A stretch of 64,000 nt of DNA from JANNSX01 sp963741525 (GTDB taxonomy: Bacteria > Pseudomonadota > Alphaproteobacteria > Rhizobiales > Hyphomicrobiaceae): assembly GCA_963741525.1 (NCBI GenBank), contig CAVUIW010000022.1, positions 310,001 through 374,000 on the forward strand. Reading direction: 5' to 3'. A model generated the notes under the pieces. It was given only the letters and a program-made list of their open reading frames with translations, searched no databases and had not been told where the DNA came from. Every line of letters begins with the position of its first letter. Position 1 is the stretch's first letter. Made by a program: the position numbers and the translations under genes. Of this stretch, positions 47,198 to 55,155 are shown piece after piece.

Positions 47198-47803
47198 ATG
47201 GGGCTGTTCGATATCGTTGCCGCCGCTCAAGGTGGCCGGTGTTTCTATAATTTGGGCCGGCGTTTGCAGATCGACGAGGTCCGCGCTGCCGCCTTAACAC
47301 GTCATCTCATGCGGGCCCTGCGCCCCTCGATCGAGAGTTGGCTGGCGCGTCCAGGCGGCGGATATCTTCTGCTCGATCACCTGAGCCGCGAGCCTCACGA
47401 TCAGCTGCTTGTGGAAACCGCCAGTTTCACCGACGGCCGCATCCGTGACCGGGGCTACCGTCTGGTCTCCGACTGGATCGCCTCGGCCCCGCTCGATGCC
47501 CGTGAGCTCGACAATGCGGCGGCGGCGAGCGGTCTGTCCCGCGAAACGCTCATGCGCGTGTTGCCCTGGATCGCCGCCCTCGAGATGGGCGCCTTGCAGC
47601 GCGCCGCCGACAAACCGCTTCGCGCCGTCCTCGCGCGCCTGCGCGGCAAGCAGTTTGCCGAGCATGTGCCTTCGCCGGCGCTGGCTCTGTTGTCGGAGCT
47701 TTCGCAAGCCGGCTCCAAGCGCTCCAGCTCCGGGATCGGACGCTCATTCGACGGATTGGTCAGCCGATTGACAGGCGCCATGGGCGAGACAGCACGGGCC
47801 TAA
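47198..47803 (+). CDS. DUF937-like hypothetical protein
   Basis: 201 aa from ATG 47198. The opening MGLFDIVAAAQGGRCFYNLGRRLQID and helical repeats with LTRHLMRALRPSIESWL resemble the DUF937 (YidB-like) pattern, a helical domain of unknown role; the match is only by eye. The last 30 residues (Ser/Gly-rich, GRSFDGLVSRLTGAMGE) could be amphipathic. No operon partner: PAN genes diverge on the left, gshA converges on the right. Confidence 0.5.
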   Translation: MGLFDIVAAAQGGRCFYNLGRRLQIDEVRAAALTRHLMRALRPSIESWLARPGGGYLLLDHLSREPHDQLLVETASFTDGRIRDRGYRLVSDWIASAPLDARELDNAAAASGLSRETLMRVLPWIAALEMGALQRAADKPLRAVLARLRGKQFAEHVPSPALALLSELSQAGSKRSSSGIGRSFDGLVSRLTGAMGETARA

Positions 47804-47828
47804 CCCGCTTGCGAGCCGTCGTCCCGGG

Positions 47829-49211
47829 TCAGACCCGCCGCTCGTCGAAAACCCGGCGGACGTCGCCGCCCCAGTCCTTCCGGCATAATTCGAGAAGGAT
47901 GTCGGCATCGGTCATGCCGCTTTCCACGATAAGCCTGAAACCGTCGAGATAGCCCGCCTCGTCGCGACCTCCCGCATCGAGGCGGGCGCGGCGCTTCAGG
48001 CCGCTGTCCGCGACCTCGAGAACCTGCCGCGCGATCTCACGCACCGTCGTCTTTCGGAACGGCGTCATAAGCGCCGTTTTCGGCACACCGTCTCGCAACG
48101 CCTGCCGCTCGGCGGCGCTCCAGTCCTTGATGAGATCGAACGCCGCATCTAGCGCGGTCTGGTCATAAAGCAAACCGACCCACACGGCCGGCACCCCGAC
48201 CACCCGGTCGCGCCCGCCCATATCGGCGCCGCGCATTTCCAGGAAGCGCTTGAGGCGGACCTCCGGAAAGGCGGTGGAGACGTGATCGGCCCAATCGGCC
48301 ATGTCGGGTTTTTCACCGGGCAGAGCCGGCAACTTGCCGGCGAGAAAATCCCGGAACGACTGACCGGACGCATCGACGTATTTGCCGTCACGATAGACGA
48401 AATACATCGGCACATCGAGCACGTAGTCGGTGTAGCGCTCGTAGCCCATGCCGTCCTCGAAGGCGAAGGGCAGCATGCCCGTGCGAAATGCATCGGTGTC
48501 GCGCCAGACCTCGCTTCGGAAGGTCGCGAAGCCGTTGGGCTTGCCTTCGGTGAAGGGTGAGTTCGCGGCCATCGCGGCGATGACCGGCTGAAGAGCCAGC
48601 CCGACGCGGAGCTTCTTGACCATGTCGGCTTCGCTCTGGAAGTCGAGGTTCACCTGCACGGTGCAGGAGCGGTACATCATGTCGAGGCCGAGCTTGCCGA
48701 CCTTCGGCATGTGCGCGGTCATGATCTTGTAGCGGCCCTTGGGCATGCCCGGCGTCTCGGCGCGGCTCCAGATGGGCGAAAAGCCCAAGCCTAGAAAGCC
48801 GACGCCGAGGTCGTCACCGACGGCTTTCACCTGCTCCAGATGCCGGTCGATCTCGGCGGCCGTCTCATGCAGCGTATAGAGTGGCGCGCCCGACAGCTCG
48901 AGCTGCCCTCCCGGCTCCAGAGAAACGCTGCCCTGATCGATCCCCGGCGGTGAGCCGAGCGCAATGATGTTCTCGCCCTCGATGACCGGCACATGTCCAA
49001 AGCGTGCGATCAAGCCTTCGAGGATTGCGCGAATGCCCTTGGAGCCTGTGTAGGGGAGCGGTTTCAGCGTACCGAGTTCGAAGCCGAATTTCTCGTGCTC
49101 GGTGCCGATACGCCAACGCTCCGGCGGCTTGGCGCCCGCCTCGAAGTAGCCAACGAGGTCGTTGCGGGAGCTGATGGGCGGGCTCTCGGGTCCGTCCTGA
49201 CGCGTCGACAT
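47829..49211 (-). CDS. gshA: Glutamate--cysteine ligase (plant/alphaproteobacterial type)
   Basis: 460 aa. First step of glutathione synthesis. Matches the rhizobial/plant class: RWRIGTEHEKFGFELG, GSVSLEPGGQLELSGAPL, YRSCTVQVNLDFQSE, and FLEMRGADMGG. Cytoplasmic. Upstream leader (49212-49370) contains a hairpin repeat copy. It follows rsmE on the same strand, the order common in Hyphomicrobiales. Confidence 0.95.
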   Translation of the reverse strand: MSTRQDGPESPPISSRNDLVGYFEAGAKPPERWRIGTEHEKFGFELGTLKPLPYTGSKGIRAILEGLIARFGHVPVIEGENIIALGSPPGIDQGSVSLEPGGQLELSGAPLYTLHETAAEIDRHLEQVKAVGDDLGVGFLGLGFSPIWSRAETPGMPKGRYKIMTAHMPKVGKLGLDMMYRSCTVQVNLDFQSEADMVKKLRVGLALQPVIAAMAANSPFTEGKPNGFATFRSEVWRDTDAFRTGMLPFAFEDGMGYERYTDYVLDVPMYFVYRDGKYVDASGQSFRDFLAGKLPALPGEKPDMADWADHVSTAFPEVRLKRFLEMRGADMGGRDRVVGVPAVWVGLLYDQTALDAAFDLIKDWSAAERQALRDGVPKTALMTPFRKTTVREIARQVLEVADSGLKRRARLDAGGRDEAGYLDGFRLIVESGMTDADILLELCRKDWGGDVRRVFDERRV

Positions 49212-49265
49212 GTCTATCCTTCAGTGAGCTTCCGGAAAAGCTTGTCCCGGCGAAGGCCGGGATCC

Positions 49266-49298
49266 GAAGCGGTTTCCGACAAGAAGCACGATAAGCCA
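49266..49298. repeat. Hairpin repeat fragment in the gshA leader
   Basis: GAAGCGGTTTCCGACAAGAAGCACGATAAGCCA matches, with a few changes, the core at 5549-5582 in the pnt leader. Preceded by CCCGGCGAAGGCCGGG, another short palindrome. Confidence 0.45.
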
Positions 49299-49370
49299 AG
49301 AAACGTGGGCAAGGGCGGCCCGGCCGCCGTTATGTCCGGGCGCAGTGTGGAACTCAAGGGGGGCGGGACC

Positions 49371-50102
49371 CTACCCCCAATCCCCCAACACCGCGTTCAC
49401 TAACGCCAGCACGGCCACCGCCGCCGTATCCGCACGCATGATACGGGGCCCAAGTGAGATCGCCGTCACAAAGGGGAGCGCGCGAAGCTGCAGCCGCTCG
49501 GCTTCCGAGAAGCCGCCTTCGGGGCCGACCAGGACGCCGAGCGATCCACGGGTGAGTGCAGACAGCGTGGTGATTGGATTGTCGCCATCAGAGGCCTCAT
49601 CCGCGAAGATCAGGCGCCGCGCCGCGTCCCAGCCCGCCAGCACCTCCTCCAGCGACCCCGGCGCCAGCACCTCCGGCACCCACAGCACGCCGCACTGCTC
49701 GGCGGCCTCGGTCGCGTTGGCACGCATGCGCTCCAGATTGATCCGCTCGACCTGTGTGCGCTCAGTGGTGACTGGCCTCAGGCGCCGGACGCCGAGCTCG
49801 GTCGCTTTCTGCACCATGTAGTCGAGGCGGGAGCGCTTGAGCGGCGCGAAGAGATAGTCGATGTCGGGACCGGTCTCCTGCGCGCGGAGCCGGCGGCCGA
49901 CGCTGAGCGTGCAGCGCCGCTTGCCGGCTACCGCGATTGCCGACGCGTGCTCGCCGTCGCGTCCGTTGAAGACCGCGATCTCCTCGCCGGGGCCGAGCCG
50001 TAGCACGCGGATCAGATAGTTGGTCTGCTCCTCGCCGAGCGCGATGTCTGCGCCTTCGGCGAGCGGCGCATCGACGAACAAGCGGACGAGGGGGCGAGAC
50101 AA
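49371..50102 (-). CDS. rsmE: 16S rRNA m3U1498 methyltransferase
   Basis: 243 aa from TTG 50102 (SRPLVRLFVDAPLAEG), with AGGAG about 12 nt upstream; the frame is open further but without family resemblance. SPOUT knot motifs LVGPEGGFSEAE and SLGPRIMRADTAA bind S-adenosylmethionine; NYLIRVLRLGPGEEIAVFNG in the PUA-like N-terminal domain contacts RNA. Same strand and direction as gshA. Confidence 0.93.
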   Translation of the reverse strand: MSRPLVRLFVDAPLAEGADIALGEEQTNYLIRVLRLGPGEEIAVFNGRDGEHASAIAVAGKRRCTLSVGRRLRAQETGPDIDYLFAPLKRSRLDYMVQKATELGVRRLRPVTTERTQVERINLERMRANATEAAEQCGVLWVPEVLAPGSLEEVLAGWDAARRLIFADEASDGDNPITTLSALTRGSLGVLVGPEGGFSEAERLQLRALPFVTAISLGPRIMRADTAAVAVLALVNAVLGDWG

Positions 50103-50180
50103 TGGGGCGGCTCCTAACGCGGTCGTCGCAGCACTCTTGAATGGGCCGCCGCCCGAGGGCAAGCTCCGCCCGTTCGCTTC

Positions 50181-50284
50181 TAGAGCGGGTTCAGTCCAAC
50201 CGGAATCAAGAACCCGCTCCAGAAACTTGGCTTTGAGCACGTTCTGACGGCGAACCGGTGTCCACTTCGCCTGAACGTGCTCTA
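50181..50284. repeat. Double-hairpin rhizobial intergenic repeat, copy 2
   Basis: Same plan as 39181-39286: CTAGAGCGGGTTC...GAACCCGCTC, a TTTGAGCACG linker, then a second stem around CGAACCGGTGTCCACTTCG ending GTGCTCTA. Lies between divergent rsmE and ubiA. Confidence 0.8.
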
Positions 50285-50315
50285 ATCCGCGAGCCCTGAC
50301 GCAGAGCCCCGCCAC

Positions 50316-51245
50316 ATGCCGTCGCCCAGTGAAACCGTCGCCGACGCGCCCAACGGCAACTGGGTCGACCGCTTTGCGCCGGACTGGGCGCGGCCGTTTC
50401 TCCAGCTCGCCCGCGCCGACCGTCCGATCGGCGGGTGGCTGCTCATGTGGCCCTGCTGGTGGTCGGCGGCGCTGGCGGCGACCGCGGACGGAGTGCCCTA
50501 CCCCAACCCTTGGCATCTCGCGCTGTTTCTGGTCGGCGCCCATGTCATGCGCGGGGCGGGATGCGTCTGGAACGATCTCCTCGACGCCAAGATCGATGCC
50601 CAAGTCGAGCGCACACGCTCGCGGCCGCTGCCCTCAGGGCGTGTGAGCATGAAGGCCGCTGTCGTCTTCATGGTGGTGCTCGCGCTCATCGGACTTCTGG
50701 TGCTCCTCCAATTCAACCGCTTCACGATCTTCTTGGGACTAGCCTCGCTCGGCATTGTCGCAGTCTATCCGCTGATGAAGCGGGTGATGAACTGGCCGCA
50801 GGCCGTGCTCGGCCTCGCCTTCGGCTGGGGCGCATTGATGGGGTGGGCGGCGCAATTTGGCTCCCTCGCGCCAGCCCCGCTCCTCCTCTACGCCGCGACG
50901 ATCCTCTGGATCATCGGCTACGACACGATCTATGCACACCAGGACAAAGAGGACGATGCGCTCATCGGCATGAAGTCGACGGCGCTGCGGTTGGGATCGC
51001 AAACGAAGTCCTGGCTCGTGGGGCTTTACGGCGGCGCCTGGGCCCTTACGGCCCTCGCCGGCCATGTCGCGGGAGCCGGCTGGATTTTTTGGGCGATGAT
51101 CCTCGCCGCCGCCGGTCATCTCGCCTGGCAGATCGCCACCCTCGACACGAACGACGGAGCCAACTGCCTCAACCGCTTCCGTGCCAACCACGCCTATGGT
51201 GCGATCGTCTTCCTGGCCCTGCTGGCCGGTGCGGCGCTCGGATAG
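50316..51245 (+). CDS. ubiA: 4-hydroxybenzoate polyprenyltransferase
   Basis: 309 aa, about eight helices. First Asp-rich prenyl-diphosphate site NDLLDAKIDAQVERTRSRP, second site YDTIYAHQDKEDDAL. It attaches the polyprenyl chain to 4-hydroxybenzoate in ubiquinone synthesis at the inner membrane, feeding the aerobic chain encoded nearby. Divergent from rsmE, followed by a terminator. Confidence 0.95.
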   Translation: MPSPSETVADAPNGNWVDRFAPDWARPFLQLARADRPIGGWLLMWPCWWSAALAATADGVPYPNPWHLALFLVGAHVMRGAGCVWNDLLDAKIDAQVERTRSRPLPSGRVSMKAAVVFMVVLALIGLLVLLQFNRFTIFLGLASLGIVAVYPLMKRVMNWPQAVLGLAFGWGALMGWAAQFGSLAPAPLLLYAATILWIIGYDTIYAHQDKEDDALIGMKSTALRLGSQTKSWLVGLYGGAWALTALAGHVAGAGWIFWAMILAAAGHLAWQIATLDTNDGANCLNRFRANHAYGAIVFLALLAGAALG

Positions 51246-51266
51246 GACTCCCGAGCCCTAAAAACG

Positions 51267-51307
51267 GCAAACCCGCCCGCGACCTCTACCGCGAACGGGT
51301 TTGCTCT
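51267..51307 (+). terminator. Hairpin terminator after ubiA
   Basis: GCAAACCCG (51267-51275) pairs with CGGGTTTGC (51296-51304); inner CGCG pairs extend the stem; followed by TCTT. 22 nt after the ubiA stop. Confidence 0.7.
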
Positions 51308-51516
51308 TGACGCCTCGATGTCAACTCTCGAACGGTCGACTTGAACTTTATGGTGGCGACCCTACCCCATCCGAGTTGTATGCGTCTTAACCGGCATGGT
51401 TAAGCAACCCTTGCCAAGTGTCCGGACGAACTGTCTTTCCCCGGCGGAATTGCGGGCGTCCCTTGCCTCATCCGCAAGGGTGATGCAGGAAACGGGGAGC
51501 ACAGGGGAAAAACTCC

Positions 51517-51780
51517 ATGGCCGCCAAGCCGAAACCCGCAAAGAAACAAAACCTCCATCTCGTCTTCGGCGGTGAGCTCGCACGTCTCGACGGGGTCGAT
51601 TTCCGCGATGTGGCGGGCCTCGACATCGTGGGCATCTACCCCTCCCGCGCCCAGGCCGAGGCCGCCTGGAAGGGCGCGGCCCAACGCACCGTCGACAACG
51701 CTCTGATGCGCTATTTCATCGTCGACCTCCGCGATCTCATCGATCCGGCGGCCAAGGGCGGTGCGTCGCGGCGCGGCTAG
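51517..51780 (+). CDS. DUF4170 protein
   Basis: 87 aa. Matches DUF4170 by QNLHLVFGGELARLDG, VDFRDVAGLDIVGIYP, AWKGAAQRTVDNALMRYFIVDL. Small cytoplasmic protein of unknown function, typical next to ubiA in Hyphomicrobiales. Its TAG stop is the TAG inside the CTAGTGGCCC end of the adjacent hairpin repeat, so the repeat has come to supply or border the 3' end of the gene. Confidence 0.88.
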   Translation: MAAKPKPAKKQNLHLVFGGELARLDGVDFRDVAGLDIVGIYPSRAQAEAAWKGAAQRTVDNALMRYFIVDLRDLIDPAAKGGASRRG

Positions 51781-51851
51781 TGGCCCGTCGCGCCTAAATC
51801 GCATCATGGCCGCGAGCGCTTTCGATTTAGGCGCGACATAAGGGCCACTAG
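51777..51851. repeat. TAGTG-ended hairpin, pair B first unit
   Basis: Left arm CTAGTGGCCCGTCGCGCCTAAATCG is mirrored on the right with an extra TTAT in the right arm (reverse-complement reading CTAGTGGCCC-TTAT-GTCGCG...). Begins at the stop codon of the DUF4170 gene. Confidence 0.85.
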
Positions 51852-51863
51852 CGGTATCATTGG

Positions 51864-51944
51864 CTTAGTGTGGCGTTCAACGTGCCTTAGTTGACACGAA
51901 CCTCGCCGCGGTACTGGTCAACTAAGGCGCGACGGGCCACTAGG
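51864..51944. repeat. TAGTG-ended hairpin, pair B second unit
   Basis: Left TAGTGTGGCGTTCAACG...CCTTAGTTGAC pairs with right GTCAACTAAGG...GGGCCACTA. The inner stem is perfect; the outer arms are of two different subtypes (TGTGGCG and GGCCCG), so it looks like a recombinant between element types. 12 nt after the first unit. Confidence 0.75.
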
Positions 51945-51973
51945 CCGCGAAACGGCTATGCTGGGAATCAGCC

Positions 51974-52020
51974 GGAGCATTTTCAGACGAAGTGGGTTTC
52001 CGGTTCGTCGTTGAAAATGC
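51974..52020. repeat. Fragment of the rhizobial double-hairpin repeat
   Basis: GCATTTTCAGACGAA and TTCGTCGTTGAAAATGC form an imperfect stem around GTGGGTTTCCGG, the reverse-orientation core of the 39181/50181 family. Located just before the ABC exporter gene. Confidence 0.55.
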
Positions 52021-52059
52021 GACCAAGCCAAAATAGTCGACTCAGCCTGGATCGGATAC

Positions 52060-53850
52060 GTGCAGGAACCCTCGACCCCACCGCAACAACCGGGCGTCAT
52101 TCCCTCGATCGACGAGAGGAGCTGGTCGCTGTTGAAGCGCACCTGGCGCGAGTGGGTGCGCGGCCATTGGAAGGCGATGATCGTCTCCTCGCTGCTCACC
52201 GGCGGCATTGCCGCCTCCTCGGGCGCCTACCCGATCATCATCAAATATGCCTTCGGCTCGCTCGGCCCGGGCAAGATGGAACTCCTCTGGCTCATCGTCG
52301 CCGCCATCATCGGCGTAACGTTCATCCGCAGCCTGCTCTCCTATCTCCAGACCGTGCTCTCGAGCCGGACCGTCTACTCCCTGACCGTCGGCATGCAGAA
52401 GGCGATCTATGCGCACTTGCTGCGCGCCGACTTCGCCCGGCTCGCGAAGGAGACACCAGGCCATCTCGTCTCGCGCCTGACCAACGACATCGGCGCCATC
52501 CAGACGGCGGCGCTCGCCCTCCTCAACACCACTTTCCGCGATGTCTTCACGGTCTTGGCCGTCGTCGGCACCATGTTCTGGCTCGACTGGCAATTGGCCC
52601 TCATCGTGCTCTGCGTCTATCCGATCGCCGCCTGGCCGATCACCAAGATCGGGCAGAAGCTCCGCCGCGTCGCCAAGCGCACGCAATCGGAACTCGGCGG
52701 CATGACCTCGGGGCTGACGGAGAGCCTGTCGAGCGTGCGCCTCATCAAAAGCTTCCGTCTGGAAGGCTATGCGGCCAAACGCACGAACCAGAGCTTCGAT
52801 GAGGTTTTCAAACTGCGCATGAAGGCGGTCAGGAGCCGTGCCGCGCTCGATCCGCTGTTGGAGGTCTTGGGCGGCCTCGCCATCGCGGGCGTGTTGGCGC
52901 TGGCCGGCTACCGCATCGCATCGGGCATCTCGACCGTCGGCGATTTCATGGGGTTTCTGACGGCGCTTGCGCTCGCGGCCCAGCCTATGCGCGCCTTCGG
53001 CAATCTCAACGCCAAGCTGCAGGAGGGGCTTGCGGCGGTGGCACGCGTCTACGAGCTGCTCGACGAGAAGCCCGCGATCGTCGATCGCCCCGGCGCGCCA
53101 GCGATTTCGGTCAGCACCGGCGAGATCGATTTTGCGAACGTCACCTTCGCCTATGAGGGCAATGTGCCGGCGGTGCGCGACTTCACGCTGCGCATCGAGG
53201 GGGGCTCGACGGTGGCGCTCGTCGGGCGATCAGGCGCCGGCAAGACAACCATCCTCAATCTCGTGCCGCGCTTCTTCGAGTCTCAAACCGGCCGCATCCG
53301 GATCGACGGCCAAGACATTCGCGACGTCACCATCCCGAGCCTGCGCGATGCCATCTCGATCGTCAGCCAGGACATCACGCTGTTCAACGACACGGTGCGC
53401 GCCAACATCCTGCTCGGGCGGCTGGACGCGAGCGAGACCGAGGTTTTGGCCGCCGCCGACGCCGCCGCCGCGACCGAATTCATCGCCGAGCTGCCGCAAG
53501 GCTTCGACACGGTGATCGGGGATCGCGGCATGCGGCTCTCGGGTGGCCAGCGCCAACGCCTCGCGCTCGCCCGTGCAATCCTCAAGAATGCGCCGATCCT
53601 GCTCCTGGACGAAGCAACCAGCGCGCTCGACACGCAGTCGGAGCGGTTGGTGCAGGAAGCACTGGCCCGCTTCTCGAAAGACCGGACGACACTCGTCATC
53701 GCGCACCGGCTCTCGACGGTGCAGGACGCCGATGTCATCTGCGTCATGGAAGACGGCCGGATCGTCGAGACCGGGCCGCACGCCGAGCTCGTTGCGCGGG
53801 ACGGCATCTATGCGCAGCTTAGCCGGCTGCAGGTACTGGCGGCGCCGTGA
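52060..53850 (+). CDS. ABC exporter, fused permease-ATPase (MsbA/lipid type)
   Basis: 596 aa from GTG 52060. Six-helix exporter domain to about residue 330 with the coupling region RLTNDIGAIQTAALALLN; ATPase with Walker A GRSGAGKTT, Q-loop VSQDITLF, signature LSGGQRQRLALARAIL, Walker B ILLLDEATSALD and switch His in IAHRLSTV. Half-transporter acting as a homodimer. The closest general type is the lipid A/MsbA or multidrug exporters; substrate not determinable. Convergent with the next gene. Confidence 0.92.
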   Translation: MQEPSTPPQQPGVIPSIDERSWSLLKRTWREWVRGHWKAMIVSSLLTGGIAASSGAYPIIIKYAFGSLGPGKMELLWLIVAAIIGVTFIRSLLSYLQTVLSSRTVYSLTVGMQKAIYAHLLRADFARLAKETPGHLVSRLTNDIGAIQTAALALLNTTFRDVFTVLAVVGTMFWLDWQLALIVLCVYPIAAWPITKIGQKLRRVAKRTQSELGGMTSGLTESLSSVRLIKSFRLEGYAAKRTNQSFDEVFKLRMKAVRSRAALDPLLEVLGGLAIAGVLALAGYRIASGISTVGDFMGFLTALALAAQPMRAFGNLNAKLQEGLAAVARVYELLDEKPAIVDRPGAPAISVSTGEIDFANVTFAYEGNVPAVRDFTLRIEGGSTVALVGRSGAGKTTILNLVPRFFESQTGRIRIDGQDIRDVTIPSLRDAISIVSQDITLFNDTVRANILLGRLDASETEVLAAADAAAATEFIAELPQGFDTVIGDRGMRLSGGQRQRLALARAILKNAPILLLDEATSALDTQSERLVQEALARFSKDRTTLVIAHRLSTVQDADVICVMEDGRIVETGPHAELVARDGIYAQLSRLQVLAAP

Positions 53851-53901
53851 GCGGACCAACGATCATCGTGTGGGCCTGGCTGAAGGCGGCGCATGCCGCT
53901 T

Positions 53902-53944
53902 GAAGCCCAGCATGACAGGCTCCGCGTTCACCACGCTGGGCTTC
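53902..53944. terminator. Possible bidirectional hairpin between convergent genes
   Basis: GAAGCCCAGC (53902-53911) and GCTGGGCTTC (53935-53944) are perfect complements, 23-nt loop, no U-run. Between the stops of the ABC exporter and the arginine-deiminase-like gene. Confidence 0.4.
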
Positions 53945-53972
53945 GCGGCGCTCAGCACCAGCCGACCGAAAC

Positions 53973-54986
53973 CTACCAGATCGAATCCCGGATCAGCGGT
54001 GTCGTCGAGCAGTGCAGTCCGCCGCCGTTGAGTTGCACCGACTCGTAGGGCAAATGCAGCACCTCGACGCCGGCCTTGACGATCCGGTCCATGGTCCGGT
54101 TGGACGCCCCGCCCGACATGATGATGCGCCCGGGGCTGATGGCAAGGCTGTTGATGATCCAGCTTGAATCCGCCGGGGTGATCTCAATGGTGCGGATTTT
54201 CAGCGCTTTCAGCTTTTCCAAGAACCAGAACGGCAGCTGGCTCGGATCGACGATCGCGAGATCCCGGTCGATCATCAGGAACGCGCCGTCGATATGGATC
54301 TGGTAGCCCGTCATGTCGACGACAAGCAGTTCCACGCCCTGCTTCTCCAGCACCTCGCGCACCTGCGTGATGCCCTCATCGTTGCAGCGGATCGAGCGGC
54401 AGACGACGGCGGTTTTCTGGTTGAGCCAGGCAAAGCCCCCGCCCTCGAGCATGGCGGTGCCGTTGAGCGTGCGCAAAATCGGCATGCCGAGGCGGGCGAG
54501 CGTGCGCGTGATGTTGAGCTCTTCCCCGCGCCGGGCACGCGGCGCCATCCGCAGCACGATCGCCCCGCCCTTCACCGCGATCAGCGGATCGCGCGTGTAG
54601 CAGCTCTTCAGGCGATTGCCGACGTCGCCATCGACATAGACGACCTCGCAGCCTTCCTTTCGGAGCAGCGCCGAATAGGCGTCGTGCTGCGTCTGCATCT
54701 CCTCGACCGGCGGAATGGTGTCCGACTGCCAGTACCAGCCGGCCTCGATGTCGCCAAAGGAGCCGATGCTCTCGATGCGCTTCTTGGGATCGACGACATT
54801 CATCTCGTTCCCCGGCCGGTGCATCAGCACGACGCGGATCCGCCCGACGTCGTTGTCGACGCCCCAATTGCGGCCCCACACCCGCTCCATCTCGGCTTGC
54901 GTCTCGAAGCCTGGCTCCGGCACCGAGCCGAACAGCTTGATGGTCTCGTTATAGATCCAGACGGCGTCTTCGTTGGCGGTGGACAT
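53973..54986 (-). CDS. Guanidino-group-modifying enzyme (arginine deiminase / DDAH-like)
   Basis: 337 aa from ATG 54986 (MSTANEDAVWIYNETIKLF). The five-bladed beta/alpha propeller superfamily of amidinotransferases, arginine deiminases and dimethylarginine hydrolases is shown by YTRDPLIAV, TAMLEGGGFAWLN, TGYQIHIDGAFLMID (catalytic His) and the near-C-terminal NGGGLHCSTTPLIRD with the nucleophile at about C326. Hydrolase or transferase activity on a guanidino compound is likely; the actual substrate cannot be told. It points the same way as the aminotransferase and GS-like genes, 169 nt downstream, and so may belong to the amine catabolism operon. Confidence 0.85.
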   Translation of the reverse strand: MSTANEDAVWIYNETIKLFGSVPEPGFETQAEMERVWGRNWGVDNDVGRIRVVLMHRPGNEMNVVDPKKRIESIGSFGDIEAGWYWQSDTIPPVEEMQTQHDAYSALLRKEGCEVVYVDGDVGNRLKSCYTRDPLIAVKGGAIVLRMAPRARRGEELNITRTLARLGMPILRTLNGTAMLEGGGFAWLNQKTAVVCRSIRCNDEGITQVREVLEKQGVELLVVDMTGYQIHIDGAFLMIDRDLAIVDPSQLPFWFLEKLKALKIRTIEITPADSSWIINSLAISPGRIIMSGGASNRTMDRIVKAGVEVLHLPYESVQLNGGGLHCSTTPLIRDSIW

Positions 54987-55155
54987 GGGGCGGCTCCGGG
55001 GTGGCTCTGGCCAGAAGTTAGACCACATCGCCGCGATTTTCATCACACCTGCGGACGGGTCAGCAATGCACGGCCTCGCCCTGCCCTCTTCCCGTACGCT
55101 TCGCTACGGGGAGAGGAAGACGGACGTTGTGCTGTGTTGCCGGAGATAGGCCGCC

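Noticed and set aside
47826..47840. GGGTCAGACCCG near the gshA stop as another copy of the palindrome
   Set aside because: Only one arm is present; likely coincidence in coding sequence.
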